Source: Fundicoccus culcitae
GTDB taxonomy: Bacteria > Bacillota > Bacilli > Lactobacillales > Aerococcaceae
Length of the DNA stretch: 64,000 bases
Direction of reading: 5' to 3'
Assembly (NCBI RefSeq): GCF_024661895.1
Contig: NZ_CP102453.1
Span: forward strand, 310,001 to 374,000
Below the pieces are notes generated by a model. The model made no database searches, had not been told where the DNA came from, and saw only the letters and a list, made by a program, of their open reading frames with translations. The stretch's first letter is position 1. Every line of letters starts with the position of its first letter. Positions 1 through 7,718 of the stretch are shown in pieces. The position numbers and the translations under genes are program-made.

Positions 1-1314
1 TTTGAGTGGCAAAAACTACAACAAATTATTGATAATAAAACGTCAATGACTCTAATAGTCCTTTTCACAATTGGGTTGTATCTACTTTTAGTATTTAATG
101 ACCGTCCTTTATTAGATGAGACTATCAATCCATCTAGTGTTTCTTCTTATGAGAATATAGTGACTTATAATCAAGTTTTTCTAGATGACATTAGTAATAT
201 GAGTAAGGAAGAACAGGAATTTATGCGTTTTGTTCAAGATGATTTAACTCTTCAAAACGACTATTATCAAAATGCAATTAATCAACTAAATAATCGTTCA
301 GCTGCTTATCAAACGAACAATAGTCATGATTTTTATGATAATTTTAACTTTGAAGTAGATGAATTTTTTGGTAAGGGTGATCAAATGGATATGATTGGTC
401 GCAGTGGTGAGAGTATCTATTTGAATGGTGAATATGCTTCTAATTTTGCTTATGAAGTATCACTCGATCGACTAACTGAGCTTAAAATTCGTGATATTAA
501 ACCAATCCCTCAAACTCACATTCATCGCACAATTTATGATCCATTAAAGAATCCTACAGATAATTTTGTAGAGAATTTAAAGTATCAACCAGCAGACCAT
601 TCATTTTTGACTTCTTTATATCGATTATTTTTTTATTATCGATTAGATGTTATTTTGCTTATTATCTTATTACTTGCAAGTGGAGCAGGGTTTACGATTG
701 ATCGGGAAAAGGGGAATGGTCTAAGTTGGATGTTCACCTTACCTCGAAAACGACGTAAAGTTTATAATGATAAAATTATGGCTGGAGTTTTACGGATTAT
801 TACACTACTCGCTTTATTTATTGCTATTGTATTTATTTTAGGAATGCTTACGGATGGTTTTGGACAAACACGTTTTCCAATCTTACATTATGATTATTTA
901 GCAGAACATGCCCAAAATGGGACTGGTTTTGAGGAAAGTTACTCTTGGATGAATTTAGGGACATTTATTATTCAGTCAATAAGTATTTTATTGTTAATTA
1001 GTTTGTTTTTACTAATTTTAGCTAATGTTTTATCCTTATGGATCAAACAGCCACTATTACTCTTTTCAATTGTCGGTTTATTAATGGTTGGTGGGTATAG
1101 TTTCATACACATTCCAGCCTTAAACGGGATAATCAGATTTACACCATTCCCTTATATCGATATTATGGGATTCCTGACGGGAGAAATAGCTGTTCAAAAT
1201 AATCTAGCATCGATGGATTATATGATGGGAGCAATTGTGTTATTAGCTTGGTCACTTGTGTTGTATCTTTTCGGTGTCAATCGTAGTGAAAAAATGTCAA
1301 ATGTGATTAGTTAA
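1..1314 (+). CDS. ABC-2 type transporter permease, 5' end cut by window
   Basis: The reading frame is open from base 1, so the gene starts outside the window; the internal ATG at 46 is not the likely start. Visible: a first membrane helix near the cut end, a soluble segment of about 170 residues rich in Asn, Asp and Tyr (probably extracellular), then about five further hydrophobic helices from roughly base 640 on. The motif GFTIDREKGNG followed by a basic loop (PRKRRKVYNDK) after the second helix is typical of ABC-2 permeases, where it faces the cytoplasm. The ATPase partner should lie upstream. The substrate cannot be told. The small secreted protein 36 bases downstream on the same strand may share the transcript. 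Confidence 0.75.
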   Translation, partial: FEWQKLQQIIDNKTSMTLIVLFTIGLYLLLVFNDRPLLDETINPSSVSSYENIVTYNQVFLDDISNMSKEEQEFMRFVQDDLTLQNDYYQNAINQLNNRSAAYQTNNSHDFYDNFNFEVDEFFGKGDQMDMIGRSGESIYLNGEYASNFAYEVSLDRLTELKIRDIKPIPQTHIHRTIYDPLKNPTDNFVENLKYQPADHSFLTSLYRLFFYYRLDVILLIILLLASGAGFTIDREKGNGLSWMFTLPRKRRKVYNDKIMAGVLRIITLLALFIAIVFILGMLTDGFGQTRFPILHYDYLAEHAQNGTGFEESYSWMNLGTFIIQSISILLLISLFLLILANVLSLWIKQPLLLFSIVGLLMVGGYSFIHIPALNGIIRFTPFPYIDIMGFLTGEIAVQNNLASMDYMMGAIVLLAWSLVLYLFGVNRSEKMSNVIS

Positions 1315-1350
1315 GAATTAGAATTTTCTAAATTGATTAGGAGTGAAAAA

Positions 1351-1866
1351 ATGATAAAACGATTGGTTAGTATTTTATTTGTTAGTATGTGTGTTCACGG
1401 TCAGTTATTAATCGTTCCTATGTCGGTTAATGCTGAAAATAATCCAACGCAAGACAGCCTAACCGTTTCTGAAACTTATACAATTGATGTGGGTTCTCAA
1501 GTATCAGAGTACTTACAAGTGAGCCGGTCAAGTAATGGGAATCGATATGTTGGACAATTGCAATATTCTGGCAAAGCAAGTATCATTAATGGCAAAATTC
1601 TGGCAGAGTATAAAGGGTATATTGAACAACCCTCACATGTTGCTATAAGTACACAAGATAACTATACCTATTCAGCAAATAATGCAATGAACATTTCCCA
1701 TATTCAATTTATTTCATTAGAAGAATGGATTCCCGAAACGTTATCAATTAGTCAATCGATTAATGGCATGGATTACAGCGGCGAAATAGCCTATACAGGA
1801 GATGCCCAGCTTATTGGAGATGAAATGATATTTTATTACGAAGGAATCATTGAAGCTGATTCCTAA
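1351..1866 (+). CDS. Small secreted protein with two internal repeats
   Basis: I do not recognise this family. The ATG at 1351 is chosen because an AGGAGTG ribosome site sits six bases upstream; an earlier in-frame TTG at 1333 would overlap that site. The product is 171 residues with a signal peptide (MIKRLVSILF, hydrophobic core, then a VNA/ENN junction), so it is exported. The mature part holds two related modules of about 40 residues, each running from LQVSRSSNG or LSISQSING through YxGxxxYxGxAxxI to a Y(K/E)GxIE end. They look like small beta modules. It follows the ABC permease closely and ends at a strong terminator. The function is unknown; a link to the permease is only inferred from position. 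Confidence 0.6.
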   Translation: MIKRLVSILFVSMCVHGQLLIVPMSVNAENNPTQDSLTVSETYTIDVGSQVSEYLQVSRSSNGNRYVGQLQYSGKASIINGKILAEYKGYIEQPSHVAISTQDNYTYSANNAMNISHIQFISLEEWIPETLSISQSINGMDYSGEIAYTGDAQLIGDEMIFYYEGIIEADS

Positions 1867-1870
1867 TAAA

Positions 1871-1920
1871 AACCTACTATTTCAGATTAGTGATTCTAAG
1901 CCGAAATAGTAGGTTTTTTT
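1871..1920. terminator. Intrinsic terminator, probably bidirectional
   Basis: Arms AACCTACTATTTC (1871-1883) and GAAATAGTAGGTT (1903-1915) pair over 13 bp and are followed by a T run. It closes the secreted-protein gene and lies 2 bases from the end of the convergent MscS gene. A-rich sequence on the other side makes it usable from both strands. Confidence 0.85.
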
Positions 1921-1921
1921 A

Positions 1922-2794
1922 TTATGAATTGAAAGAACTCGTTGGGAACTTAATGTTTTGTTCTTGAAAAGCCATTAAAAAAGCTTGGTAAAATACGCTG
2001 GTTAATTGGTATTGTTTACCATTTACAACTGAAAAGGTAACACGATAATTAAACGTTTGGTTCTCCCCGCGCACAATCCCATTAATAGTCGGTTTATCAG
2101 TTATTAAATCGTGATAATCTTCATATAACTTAGCCGTTTCAACTTTTACTATCTCAATAATTTTATTAATTTGACTTTCATCATCGATAGGTAAATCAAT
2201 TAGCACCGAAATATCATGCCTCGATTGATTCATGACTAATCGAATTTCACTATTGGGAATGTAATATAAAAATCCTGAAGCCGCTTGGATAATAGTCGAA
2301 CGAATCCCGACACGATAAATAGTACCCGATAGATTCTTTTCCGGAAGAGAAACAAAATCGCCCACTTCAAAATGATTTTCTAAAATGATAAAGAAGCCAT
2401 TGATGACGTCTGTGACAAATTCCTGCGCACCAAAACCAAGAGCAATCCCAGCAATCCCGGCACTTGCGATGAGGGTGCCAATAGGGAATCCAAAAATACT
2501 TAAAATAATATAGGCATAAATAAAATACAAAGCATAATTTAAACCATTTTTTAGTAAATAAGTGATGGTTGAAACTCTTTGTTTTGAGGCAGTTTTAGAT
2601 CCACGACTTAATTTTTGTGAAATTTTATCAGTGACTAAGTTATTGATTAAATAACGTGCAATTAAAAAAAGGATGGTAAAAAGCACTAATTGAATCGCAA
2701 TCTCAATGATATTGATTAAAATATCTCCCCAGCGATTCGCAAATAATTCACGCAATTCATCCCATATAGTTAGCTCAATTTCTACCTCATCCAA
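1922..2794 (-). CDS. MscS-family mechanosensitive ion channel
   Basis: Small-conductance mechanosensitive channel that opens under membrane tension to release solutes after osmotic downshift. There are three N-terminal hydrophobic helices. The third is the pore helix, rich in Gly and Ala, with GTLIASAGIAGIALGFGAQ. It is followed by the MscS beta domain signature VINGFFIILENHFEVGDFV and a soluble C-terminal alpha/beta part. Length (290 aa) fits the YkuT/MscS class. A TTG at 2794 is preferred because a GGGAGGG ribosome site lies six bases before it; an in-frame TTG 15 bases upstream overlaps that site. It is a single-gene unit, convergent with the secreted-protein gene. Confidence 0.9.
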   Translation of the reverse strand: MDEVEIELTIWDELRELFANRWGDILINIIEIAIQLVLFTILFLIARYLINNLVTDKISQKLSRGSKTASKQRVSTITYLLKNGLNYALYFIYAYIILSIFGFPIGTLIASAGIAGIALGFGAQEFVTDVINGFFIILENHFEVGDFVSLPEKNLSGTIYRVGIRSTIIQAASGFLYYIPNSEIRLVMNQSRHDISVLIDLPIDDESQINKIIEIVKVETAKLYEDYHDLITDKPTINGIVRGENQTFNYRVTFSVVNGKQYQLTSVFYQAFLMAFQEQNIKFPTSSFNS

Positions 2795-2978
2795 TAAAAT
2801 CCCTCCCAAATCCTTCTATTCTCTCACTTATCTTAACATAGTTTTAGCTCGAACAAAAACAACCCCATTCAAAAAAAATAAAAAATAAATATCTCTGAAA
2901 AGAGTTTTCAATTGTAAGAATATCGATTACATGATATATTAATCTTATATTATAACAGTAAAGGAGTGAGTATCAAGC

Positions 2979-3521
2979 ATGACATTAGGAGGAATTGCTG
3001 GCTTAATCGCAGCTCTAGCATTTGCTGTTTTAGTTGTATTTATTTGCCTCAATTTAAGTAAATTATCAAAAATCATGGAAGAAATTCAAAAAACAGTTCA
3101 ACATTTGAATTCAACGATTGATGTCGTTACAAAAGATGTGGATAATTTATCAATTGAAGTCGAAGGCTTATTAAATAAAGCAAATACTTTAGTCGACGAT
3201 GTTAACGGTAAATTGGGAAAAACAGATCCATTATTTACAGCTATTGGTGATTTAGGGGTGACGGTTTCAGATTTAAACGAATCTACCAAAGGCATGGCTA
3301 ATAATCTGGTGAACGGTATTTCTAAGAAAAAGAAATCACCGATTGATCGTTTTGTAAAATCAACCAAAGGATTTACAAAAACAAAAGAAAATAGTCAACT
3401 GTCAGATCCGGTAGAAAAGGCATATGAAGAATCAGCGGCGTTGACACAATTGCAGAAGGAACTTGAGGCATTAGCTAAAACAACCCCGTCTACAACGGCT
3501 GGGGAAATTTCAATCAAATAA
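2979..3521 (+). CDS. DUF948 (YtxG-like) membrane-anchored protein
   Basis: Protein of 180 residues with one N-terminal hydrophobic helix (about residues 4-25, GLIAALAFAVLVVFICLNL). A long coiled-coil-like stretch with heptad spacing follows (ISxLNSTIDVVTKDVDNL-type), then a basic Lys-rich tail. This is the layout of DUF948/YtxG proteins, linked in Bacillus to general stress and known only loosely by function. A perfect AAGGAG site precedes the ATG. It lies 17 bases before a YtxH gene and upstream of ccpA, a conserved Firmicutes grouping. It probably acts at the membrane together with the YtxH protein; that is inference. Confidence 0.8.
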   Translation: MTLGGIAGLIAALAFAVLVVFICLNLSKLSKIMEEIQKTVQHLNSTIDVVTKDVDNLSIEVEGLLNKANTLVDDVNGKLGKTDPLFTAIGDLGVTVSDLNESTKGMANNLVNGISKKKKSPIDRFVKSTKGFTKTKENSQLSDPVEKAYEESAALTQLQKELEALAKTTPSTTAGEISIK

Positions 3522-3538
3522 ATAAGGAGTGGTTATAA

Positions 3539-4093
3539 ATGAGTAAGAATAACAACGGTAAATTTCTTTTAGGCGCTTTGTTTGGCGCTTCAATCGCTGG
3601 AATTGTGGCACTATTGTATGCTCCAAAATCAGGTAAAGAACTACGCGAAGATATTGCAAAAGAAGTGGATAATCTTGTAGATAAAGCAAGTGATTATACG
3701 GATTATGCGGTAGAACGTGGTGTGGAAATATATGATGCGGCGGCAGATGCTACTGAAGACATCAAAGTTAGTTTAAAACAATCATCTGACAATATTAAAA
3801 AACAATTTGGTGATTTAAAAGAAGAAGCTAAAAATGAATGGCATCATTTAAAAGATGATTTTAATGACGCTGGTGACCGAGTAGCTGATGAAGCTGAAGA
3901 TACAAAAGATCGTTTGGATGAATTTGGTGATGTCCTTGCAAATGAAACCGAACGCGTTGCAGACGAAGTAGCTGATGGAACAAGTCATGTGATTGATGAA
4001 GCAAGACATCAAGCAGACAATGTTGCCGGTGAAGTAGAAGATGCTTATAATGAAGTGAAAGATACTGCCCAAGAGACAGCTGAAGATTTATAA
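3539..4093 (+). CDS. YtxH-domain general stress protein
   Basis: The N terminus carries the YtxH motif: one glycine-rich membrane helix, GALFGASIAGIVALLYAP, then KSGKELR (about residues 11-38). The remaining 140 residues are highly charged, with repeated 11-residue-like helical patterns rich in Asp, Glu and Ala (DDFNDAGDRVADEAEDTKDR). This resembles LEA-like or apolipoprotein-like amphipathic helices. Family members are small membrane-anchored stress proteins without known enzymatic activity. It is translated directly after the DUF948 gene and ends at a terminator, so the two form a two-gene operon. The acidic tail is longer than in many short YtxH proteins. Confidence 0.82.
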   Translation: MSKNNNGKFLLGALFGASIAGIVALLYAPKSGKELREDIAKEVDNLVDKASDYTDYAVERGVEIYDAAADATEDIKVSLKQSSDNIKKQFGDLKEEAKNEWHHLKDDFNDAGDRVADEAEDTKDRLDEFGDVLANETERVADEVADGTSHVIDEARHQADNVAGEVEDAYNEVKDTAQETAEDL

Positions 4094-4100
4094 TCTAACT

Positions 4101-4137
4101 TTCGCTGGAGTTCAAAAATTCCAGCGAATTCCTTTTT
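4101..4137 (+). terminator. Intrinsic terminator after ytxH-like gene
   Basis: TTCGCTGGA (4101-4109) pairs with TCCAGCGAA (4120-4128) around an 8-10 nt A/T loop, followed by a T run. It separates the stress-protein pair from ccpA. Confidence 0.85.
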
Positions 4138-4241
4138 TATTCAAAATTCTGATTAAATATTCTAACAAAATTCAATATTTCTACATAATTTTGATATAGG
4201 TATTTTCATAGACTTATTGAATAATCAAATTTAAAATGTAA

Positions 4242-4255
4242 ATAAAACGCTTGCA
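4242..4255 (+). promoter_or_regulatory. cre-like site upstream of ccpA
   Basis: ATAAAACGCTTGCA keeps the AACG core and the T and CA positions of the cre consensus (TGWAANCGNTNWCA) but lacks the leading TG. It lies about 64 bases before the chosen ccpA ATG, a common place for autoregulation by CcpA. This is a match by eye only. Confidence 0.5.
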
Positions 4256-4318
4256 TGTTTGCGTGCAATGTGTTAAATTATTTTTGAAAGAGGATATAAA
4301 TTGGAAGTGGGGAATTTT

Positions 4319-5317
4319 ATGGAAAAGCAGACGATTACAATATATGATGTGGCTAGAGAAGCCGGTGTCTCGATGGCGACGGTATCACGGGTTGTTAATG
4401 GCAATCCGAATGTGAAGCCAAGTACAAGAAAGAAAGTTTCAGAAGTTATTGAGCGTTTAGATTACCGCCCAAATGCTGTTGCTCGAGGGCTAGCAAGTAA
4501 AAAAACAACAACAGTCGGTGTTATTATTCCGAATGTTACGGATTTGTTTTATTCATCCCTTGCTCGTGGTATTGATGATATTGCTTCAATGTACAAATAT
4601 AACATTATTTTAGCAAACTCAGATGAAAATCGTGAAAAAGAAGTGCAAGTATTAAATACCTTATTAGCTAAACAAGTTGATGGGCTTATCTTTATGGGTA
4701 GTACCATTGATGAAACAATCTTAAAAGAGTTAAGAAGAACAACCACGCCAGTTGTTTTAGCTGGTACAGTTATTTCTGAACCAGACATCTTATCCGTTAA
4801 TATCGACTATCTTGCGGCGACTAAAGAAGCGACTGAACTATTATTAAGTCACAATAGAACAGTTGCTGTTGTAACGGGTCCAGGAGAATATGAAATTAAT
4901 AAAGATCATATTGTAAAAGGCTATAAAGAAGCCCTTGAAGAAAAAGGCATCGATTTTAATGAGGATTTAGTTATTCAAAGCGAATATACTTTCAAAGATG
5001 GCGATAAAATCGTTGATTTACTACTCGATGCTGGAGCAACAGCAGTGGTAGTGTCTAAGGACGAGGTAGCCATTGGGATATTGAACGCTTTAATTGAACG
5101 TGGTGTTAATGTGCCAGACGATTTTGAAATCATTACTAGTAACAACTCAATGTTAACACAAGTAGCTCGTCCACAATTAACGAGTATACAGTTTCCTCTT
5201 TATGATATTGGGGCAGTTGCGATGCGTTTATTAACAAAAGTTATGAATAATGAAGAAGTTGAGGAGCCAAAAGTTCTCTTACCACATAAGATTTTTACTC
5301 GTCAATCGACAAAATAA
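4319..5317 (+). CDS. ccpA: Catabolite control protein A
   Basis: LacI/GalR-family master regulator of carbon catabolite control, which binds cre sites together with HPr-Ser-P. The N-terminal helix-turn-helix is nearly canonical for CcpA (TITIYDVAREAGVSMATV, then SRVVNGN), with the hinge helix RPNAVARGLASKKTTTVGV and a periplasmic-binding-protein-like core. The chosen start gives 332 aa, the usual CcpA length. GTGGGGA precedes the ATG at 4319. An alternative TTG at 4301 with AAAGAGG upstream would add six residues. Its own upstream region carries a cre-like site. The oxaloacetate decarboxylase operon immediately downstream has a better cre site. Confidence 0.95.
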   Translation: MEKQTITIYDVAREAGVSMATVSRVVNGNPNVKPSTRKKVSEVIERLDYRPNAVARGLASKKTTTVGVIIPNVTDLFYSSLARGIDDIASMYKYNIILANSDENREKEVQVLNTLLAKQVDGLIFMGSTIDETILKELRRTTTPVVLAGTVISEPDILSVNIDYLAATKEATELLLSHNRTVAVVTGPGEYEINKDHIVKGYKEALEEKGIDFNEDLVIQSEYTFKDGDKIVDLLLDAGATAVVVSKDEVAIGILNALIERGVNVPDDFEIITSNNSMLTQVARPQLTSIQFPLYDIGAVAMRLLTKVMNNEEVEEPKVLLPHKIFTRQSTK

Positions 5318-5334
5318 TTATGAGGGGTTAAATC

Positions 5335-5445
5335 ATGAAAGAATCATGGCAAAAATTAAAAATTTATATTGCAATGGCTGCACTGATTTATCAAGTTTAC
5401 CAACTAAGTAAAGTACTAAGAGAAACCAACAAAGCAACGAATTAA
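5335..5445 (+). CDS. 36-residue hypothetical peptide after ccpA
   Basis: Short ORF encoding MKESWQKLKIYIAMAALIYQ and then 16 more residues. A GAGGGG ribosome site sits 8 bases before the ATG, the gene lies 17 bases after ccpA, and a strong terminator follows at once, so it is very likely translated as the last gene of the ccpA transcript. The centre (IYIAMAALIYQVYQL) could form one amphipathic or membrane-spanning helix between basic ends. The family is not recognised and no function can be assigned. Confidence 0.55.
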   Translation: MKESWQKLKIYIAMAALIYQVYQLSKVLRETNKATN

Positions 5446-5450
5446 CACAT

Positions 5451-5490
5451 AAACCAATCATACCATCGAAAGATGTTTGATTGGTTTTTT
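5451..5490 (+). terminator. Intrinsic terminator of the ccpA unit
   Basis: AAACCAATCA (5451-5460) pairs with TGATTGGTTT (5478-5487), followed by a T run. Confidence 0.85.
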
Positions 5491-5551
5491 CAGATTGAAA
5501 AACTTTTTAATAAATATCACCTTTTGACTATGAAAATGAAGGAAGAAGCTT

Positions 5552-5574
5552 TATAATAAATGTAAGCGCTATTA
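5552..5574 (+). promoter_or_regulatory. -10 box and strong cre site before the oad operon
   Basis: TATAAT at 5552-5557 is followed four bases later by TGTAAGCGCTATTA (5561-5574), which matches the cre consensus at all but one defined position. A TTGACT lies upstream at 5524, but the 22-base gap is too long for a normal -35. The cre site would cover the start of transcription, the position expected for CcpA repression. Expression should therefore fall in glucose (inference). Confidence 0.7.
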
Positions 5575-5597
5575 TTTATTTTAAGGAGGCATTGGAA

Positions 5598-5957
5598 ATG
5601 GAGTGGTGGCAAAAATTTGTTAAATGGTTTCAAAAAAGTCGTGAAAAACCAAGTTCCCATAATCAGACCAAAAGTCCAGTTGATCAATTAGAACATGTCT
5701 CAGATTCGCAATGGAAGCAAGTACCCGAATATATCCCAATGGCAAATAATGATAAAGCATTAAAAGAGCGAATTAGTCTAATCGCAGCCAGTGTTGCAAC
5801 ATTAGATGGCAGTGATAAGCAGCTTAAAGTGACCAAAATACATACCCGCAATCCTGAGTTTTTTAAAATTGCTTTAATGGCAGCTAGCATAGCTGCTCAA
5901 GATAAACCTGATAGTCATTTTATCGTTAAGAAAATATACAAAAAACAGGAGGCATAA
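5598..5957 (+). CDS. oadH: OadH-like subunit of oxaloacetate decarboxylase
   Basis: Soluble protein of 119 residues, first in the oad operon. ATG at 5598 is chosen because AAGGAGG ends eight bases before it; an in-frame TTG at 5592 is too close. The C-terminal half holds two copies of one motif. RISLIAASVATLDGSDKQ (then LKVTKIHTR) and KIALMAASIAAQDKPDSH (then FIVKKIYKK) align over 27 residues. This pattern resembles the cytoplasmic tail seen at the end of many OadG gamma subunits (xxAAIAAA...RSIRR). The gene order oadH-oadD-oadB matches that of enterococcal citrate clusters, which is the basis for the name. No membrane helix is visible, only an aromatic N terminus (WWQKFVKWF). Confidence 0.65.
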   Translation: MEWWQKFVKWFQKSREKPSSHNQTKSPVDQLEHVSDSQWKQVPEYIPMANNDKALKERISLIAASVATLDGSDKQLKVTKIHTRNPEFFKIALMAASIAAQDKPDSHFIVKKIYKKQEA

Positions 5958-6383
5958 ATGATGCTTAGAAAATTCAAAATTAAACTAAATGGTGAAGAGT
6001 ATTATGTCGAAATGGAAGAGTTAGATGCACCAAATACCCAACAGCCAACCCCTTCAGTGGTTGAACCGTCCCAACCAGTGGCTCAACCCGTGGTGGAAGA
6101 AAAAGTTACACCACAAGCTCAACCTGAACCTCAACCTCAATCAACAGCATCAGCAGCTGTCATTACTGATAACACTTTAACGGCCCCTATGCCGGGGAAA
6201 ATCATAAAAGTTCTACTTAAGGAAGGAACAAATGTTGAAATTAACCAACCGATAATGGTGTTAGAAGCGATGAAAATGGAAAATGAAATTGTAGCTAATA
6301 AAGCTGGTACATTAAGTAAAATTCATGTTACAGTTGGTCAATCTGTCAATGCCGGAGATGCTTTATTTACCATAGATGAGTGA
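5958..6383 (+). CDS. oadD: Biotin carboxyl carrier subunit of oxaloacetate decarboxylase
   Basis: Carries the carboxyl group on biotin between OadA and the membrane subunit OadB. The N terminus (MLRKFKIKLNGEEYYVEME) is the usual start of biotin acceptor subunits. A Pro/Gln/Glu/Ala-rich flexible linker of about 60 residues follows, then a biotinyl domain with the attachment motif EAMKMEN. The biotinylated lysine should be residue 106. Its start codon directly abuts the oadH stop (TAA then ATG), with AGGAGG inside the end of oadH. OadA in this operon has no biotin domain of its own, so this separate carrier is required. Confidence 0.93.
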   Translation: MMLRKFKIKLNGEEYYVEMEELDAPNTQQPTPSVVEPSQPVAQPVVEEKVTPQAQPEPQPQSTASAAVITDNTLTAPMPGKIIKVLLKEGTNVEINQPIMVLEAMKMENEIVANKAGTLSKIHVTVGQSVNAGDALFTIDE

Positions 6384-6407
6384 TTGATAATTGAAAGGAT
6401 GAGTCAT

Positions 6408-7529
6408 ATGCAAACCTTAGTGCAAGGAATTTTATCCATTACATTTCCGCAAATAATCATGATTGCCATTGGACTGTTACTAATCTATTTAGGTATTTAT
6501 AAAAAATATGAACCAACTTTACTCATCCCAATGGGATTTGGAACGATTCTTGTTAATTTCCCTAATACAGGTGTTTTAACGCAAGTAACGAATGGGGTTG
6601 AACAAGAAGGTATTCTGGATTTGTTGTTTAATAATGGTATTGCCAACGAGTTATTTCCTTTATTAATCTTTATTGGCATTGGGGCGATGATAGATTTCGG
6701 TCCTTTATTGAAAAATCCGGAAATGATGTTTTTTGGAGCGGCTGCGCAATTTGGGATATTTTTTACCATAATCGTGGCGGTTTTGTTTGGCTTTAATTTA
6801 GAGCAAAGTGCATCGATAGGGATGATTGGGGCAGCGGATGGCCCAAGTTCTATCTTTGTTGCCAATCAGTTAGCCCCTGATTTGTTAGGTCCAATAACCG
6901 TTGCTGCCTATTCATACATGGCATTGGTACCGATTATTCAGCCGGCCGCAATTAGATTGGTGACAACCAAAGAAGAACGTAAAATTCGTATGGAATACAA
7001 AGAATCAACAGTTTCTAAGAAAGCACGTATTTTATTTCCAATTGTCATTACCGTTATTGCCAGTCTTATCGCACCAGCAACTTCCCCATTAATTGGATTT
7101 TTAATGTTTGGTAATTTATTAAGGGAGTGTGGCGTGTTAGATCGTTTAGCTGATTCGGCACAAAATGAATTAGTTAATATTGTTAGTATCCTATTAGGGT
7201 TAGCCATTTCTGTTAAAATGGAGGCATCTATATTTTTAAATTTCCAAACAGTCATGATTATTTTGTTTGGTTTAGTTGCTTTTGTTATGGATACTATTGG
7301 CGGTGTGGTTTTTGCTAAAATATTAAATTTATTTTTGAAGGAAAAAATCAATCCAATGATTGGGGCAGCTGGAATATCTGCTTTTCCTATGTCAAGTAGA
7401 GTTGTTCAAAAAATGGCAACAGAAGAAGATCCACAGAATTTTATTTTAATGCAGGCCGTTGGAGCCAATGTATCAGGTCAAATTGCTTCTGTTATTGCAG
7501 CTGGGATAATACTCGGTTATTTTAGTTAA
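6408..7529 (+). CDS. oadB: Na+-translocating decarboxylase beta subunit
   Basis: Integral membrane subunit that decarboxylates carboxybiotin and exports sodium ions. It has about nine to eleven hydrophobic helices over 373 residues. The signature regions are present: GMIGAADGPSSIF, where the Asp is the conserved ion-site acid of the family, and AAGISAFPMSSRVVQKM near the C terminus. The ATG at 6408 gives a better distance to the AAAGG ribosome site than two upstream candidates in the same frame. The gene follows oadD by 24 bases. Family members serve oxaloacetate, methylmalonyl-CoA or glutaconyl-CoA decarboxylases; the OadA-type partner makes oxaloacetate the likely substrate. Confidence 0.93.
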   Translation: MQTLVQGILSITFPQIIMIAIGLLLIYLGIYKKYEPTLLIPMGFGTILVNFPNTGVLTQVTNGVEQEGILDLLFNNGIANELFPLLIFIGIGAMIDFGPLLKNPEMMFFGAAAQFGIFFTIIVAVLFGFNLEQSASIGMIGAADGPSSIFVANQLAPDLLGPITVAAYSYMALVPIIQPAAIRLVTTKEERKIRMEYKESTVSKKARILFPIVITVIASLIAPATSPLIGFLMFGNLLRECGVLDRLADSAQNELVNIVSILLGLAISVKMEASIFLNFQTVMIILFGLVAFVMDTIGGVVFAKILNLFLKEKINPMIGAAGISAFPMSSRVVQKMATEEDPQNFILMQAVGANVSGQIASVIAAGIILGYFS

Positions 7530-7547
7530 TGAGGGGAGTTCGTGAAG

Positions 7548-7697
7548 ATGGAAAATTTAGGAGCTGCATTTGAACTAATGTTCACAGGAATGTTTGGCAT
7601 CTTTCTAGTAATCGGAGTTATTTATTTGATTGCTAAAGGATTTGCGAAATATTTTGTTGATGATAAAGATGAAGGCAATGTAAATGATGCCTTGTAG
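7548..7697 (+). CDS. 49-residue membrane subunit, OadG-like N-terminal part
   Basis: Small ORF between oadB and oadA, preceded by GAGGGGAG. The product MENLGAAFELMFTGMFGIFL continues with VIGVIYLIAKGFAKYF and an acidic tail. One N-terminal membrane helix preceded by a short LGAAFELM stretch is the typical layout of gamma subunits (OadG family, PF04277), which normally continue into a cytoplasmic tail. Here the tail is missing and the gene stops after about 12 charged residues. The matching tail motif occurs twice in the separate OadH protein. The gene is 18 bases from oadB and 21 from oadA, so it belongs to the operon. Confidence 0.7.
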   Translation: MENLGAAFELMFTGMFGIFLVIGVIYLIAKGFAKYFVDDKDEGNVNDAL

Positions 7698-7718
7698 CGT
7701 TGTATGAAAGGATAGTGC

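Noticed and set aside
5524-5557. TTGACT and TATAAT as a full promoter for the oad operon
   Set aside because: The gap is 22 bases, too long for a standard promoter; only the -10 box is kept.
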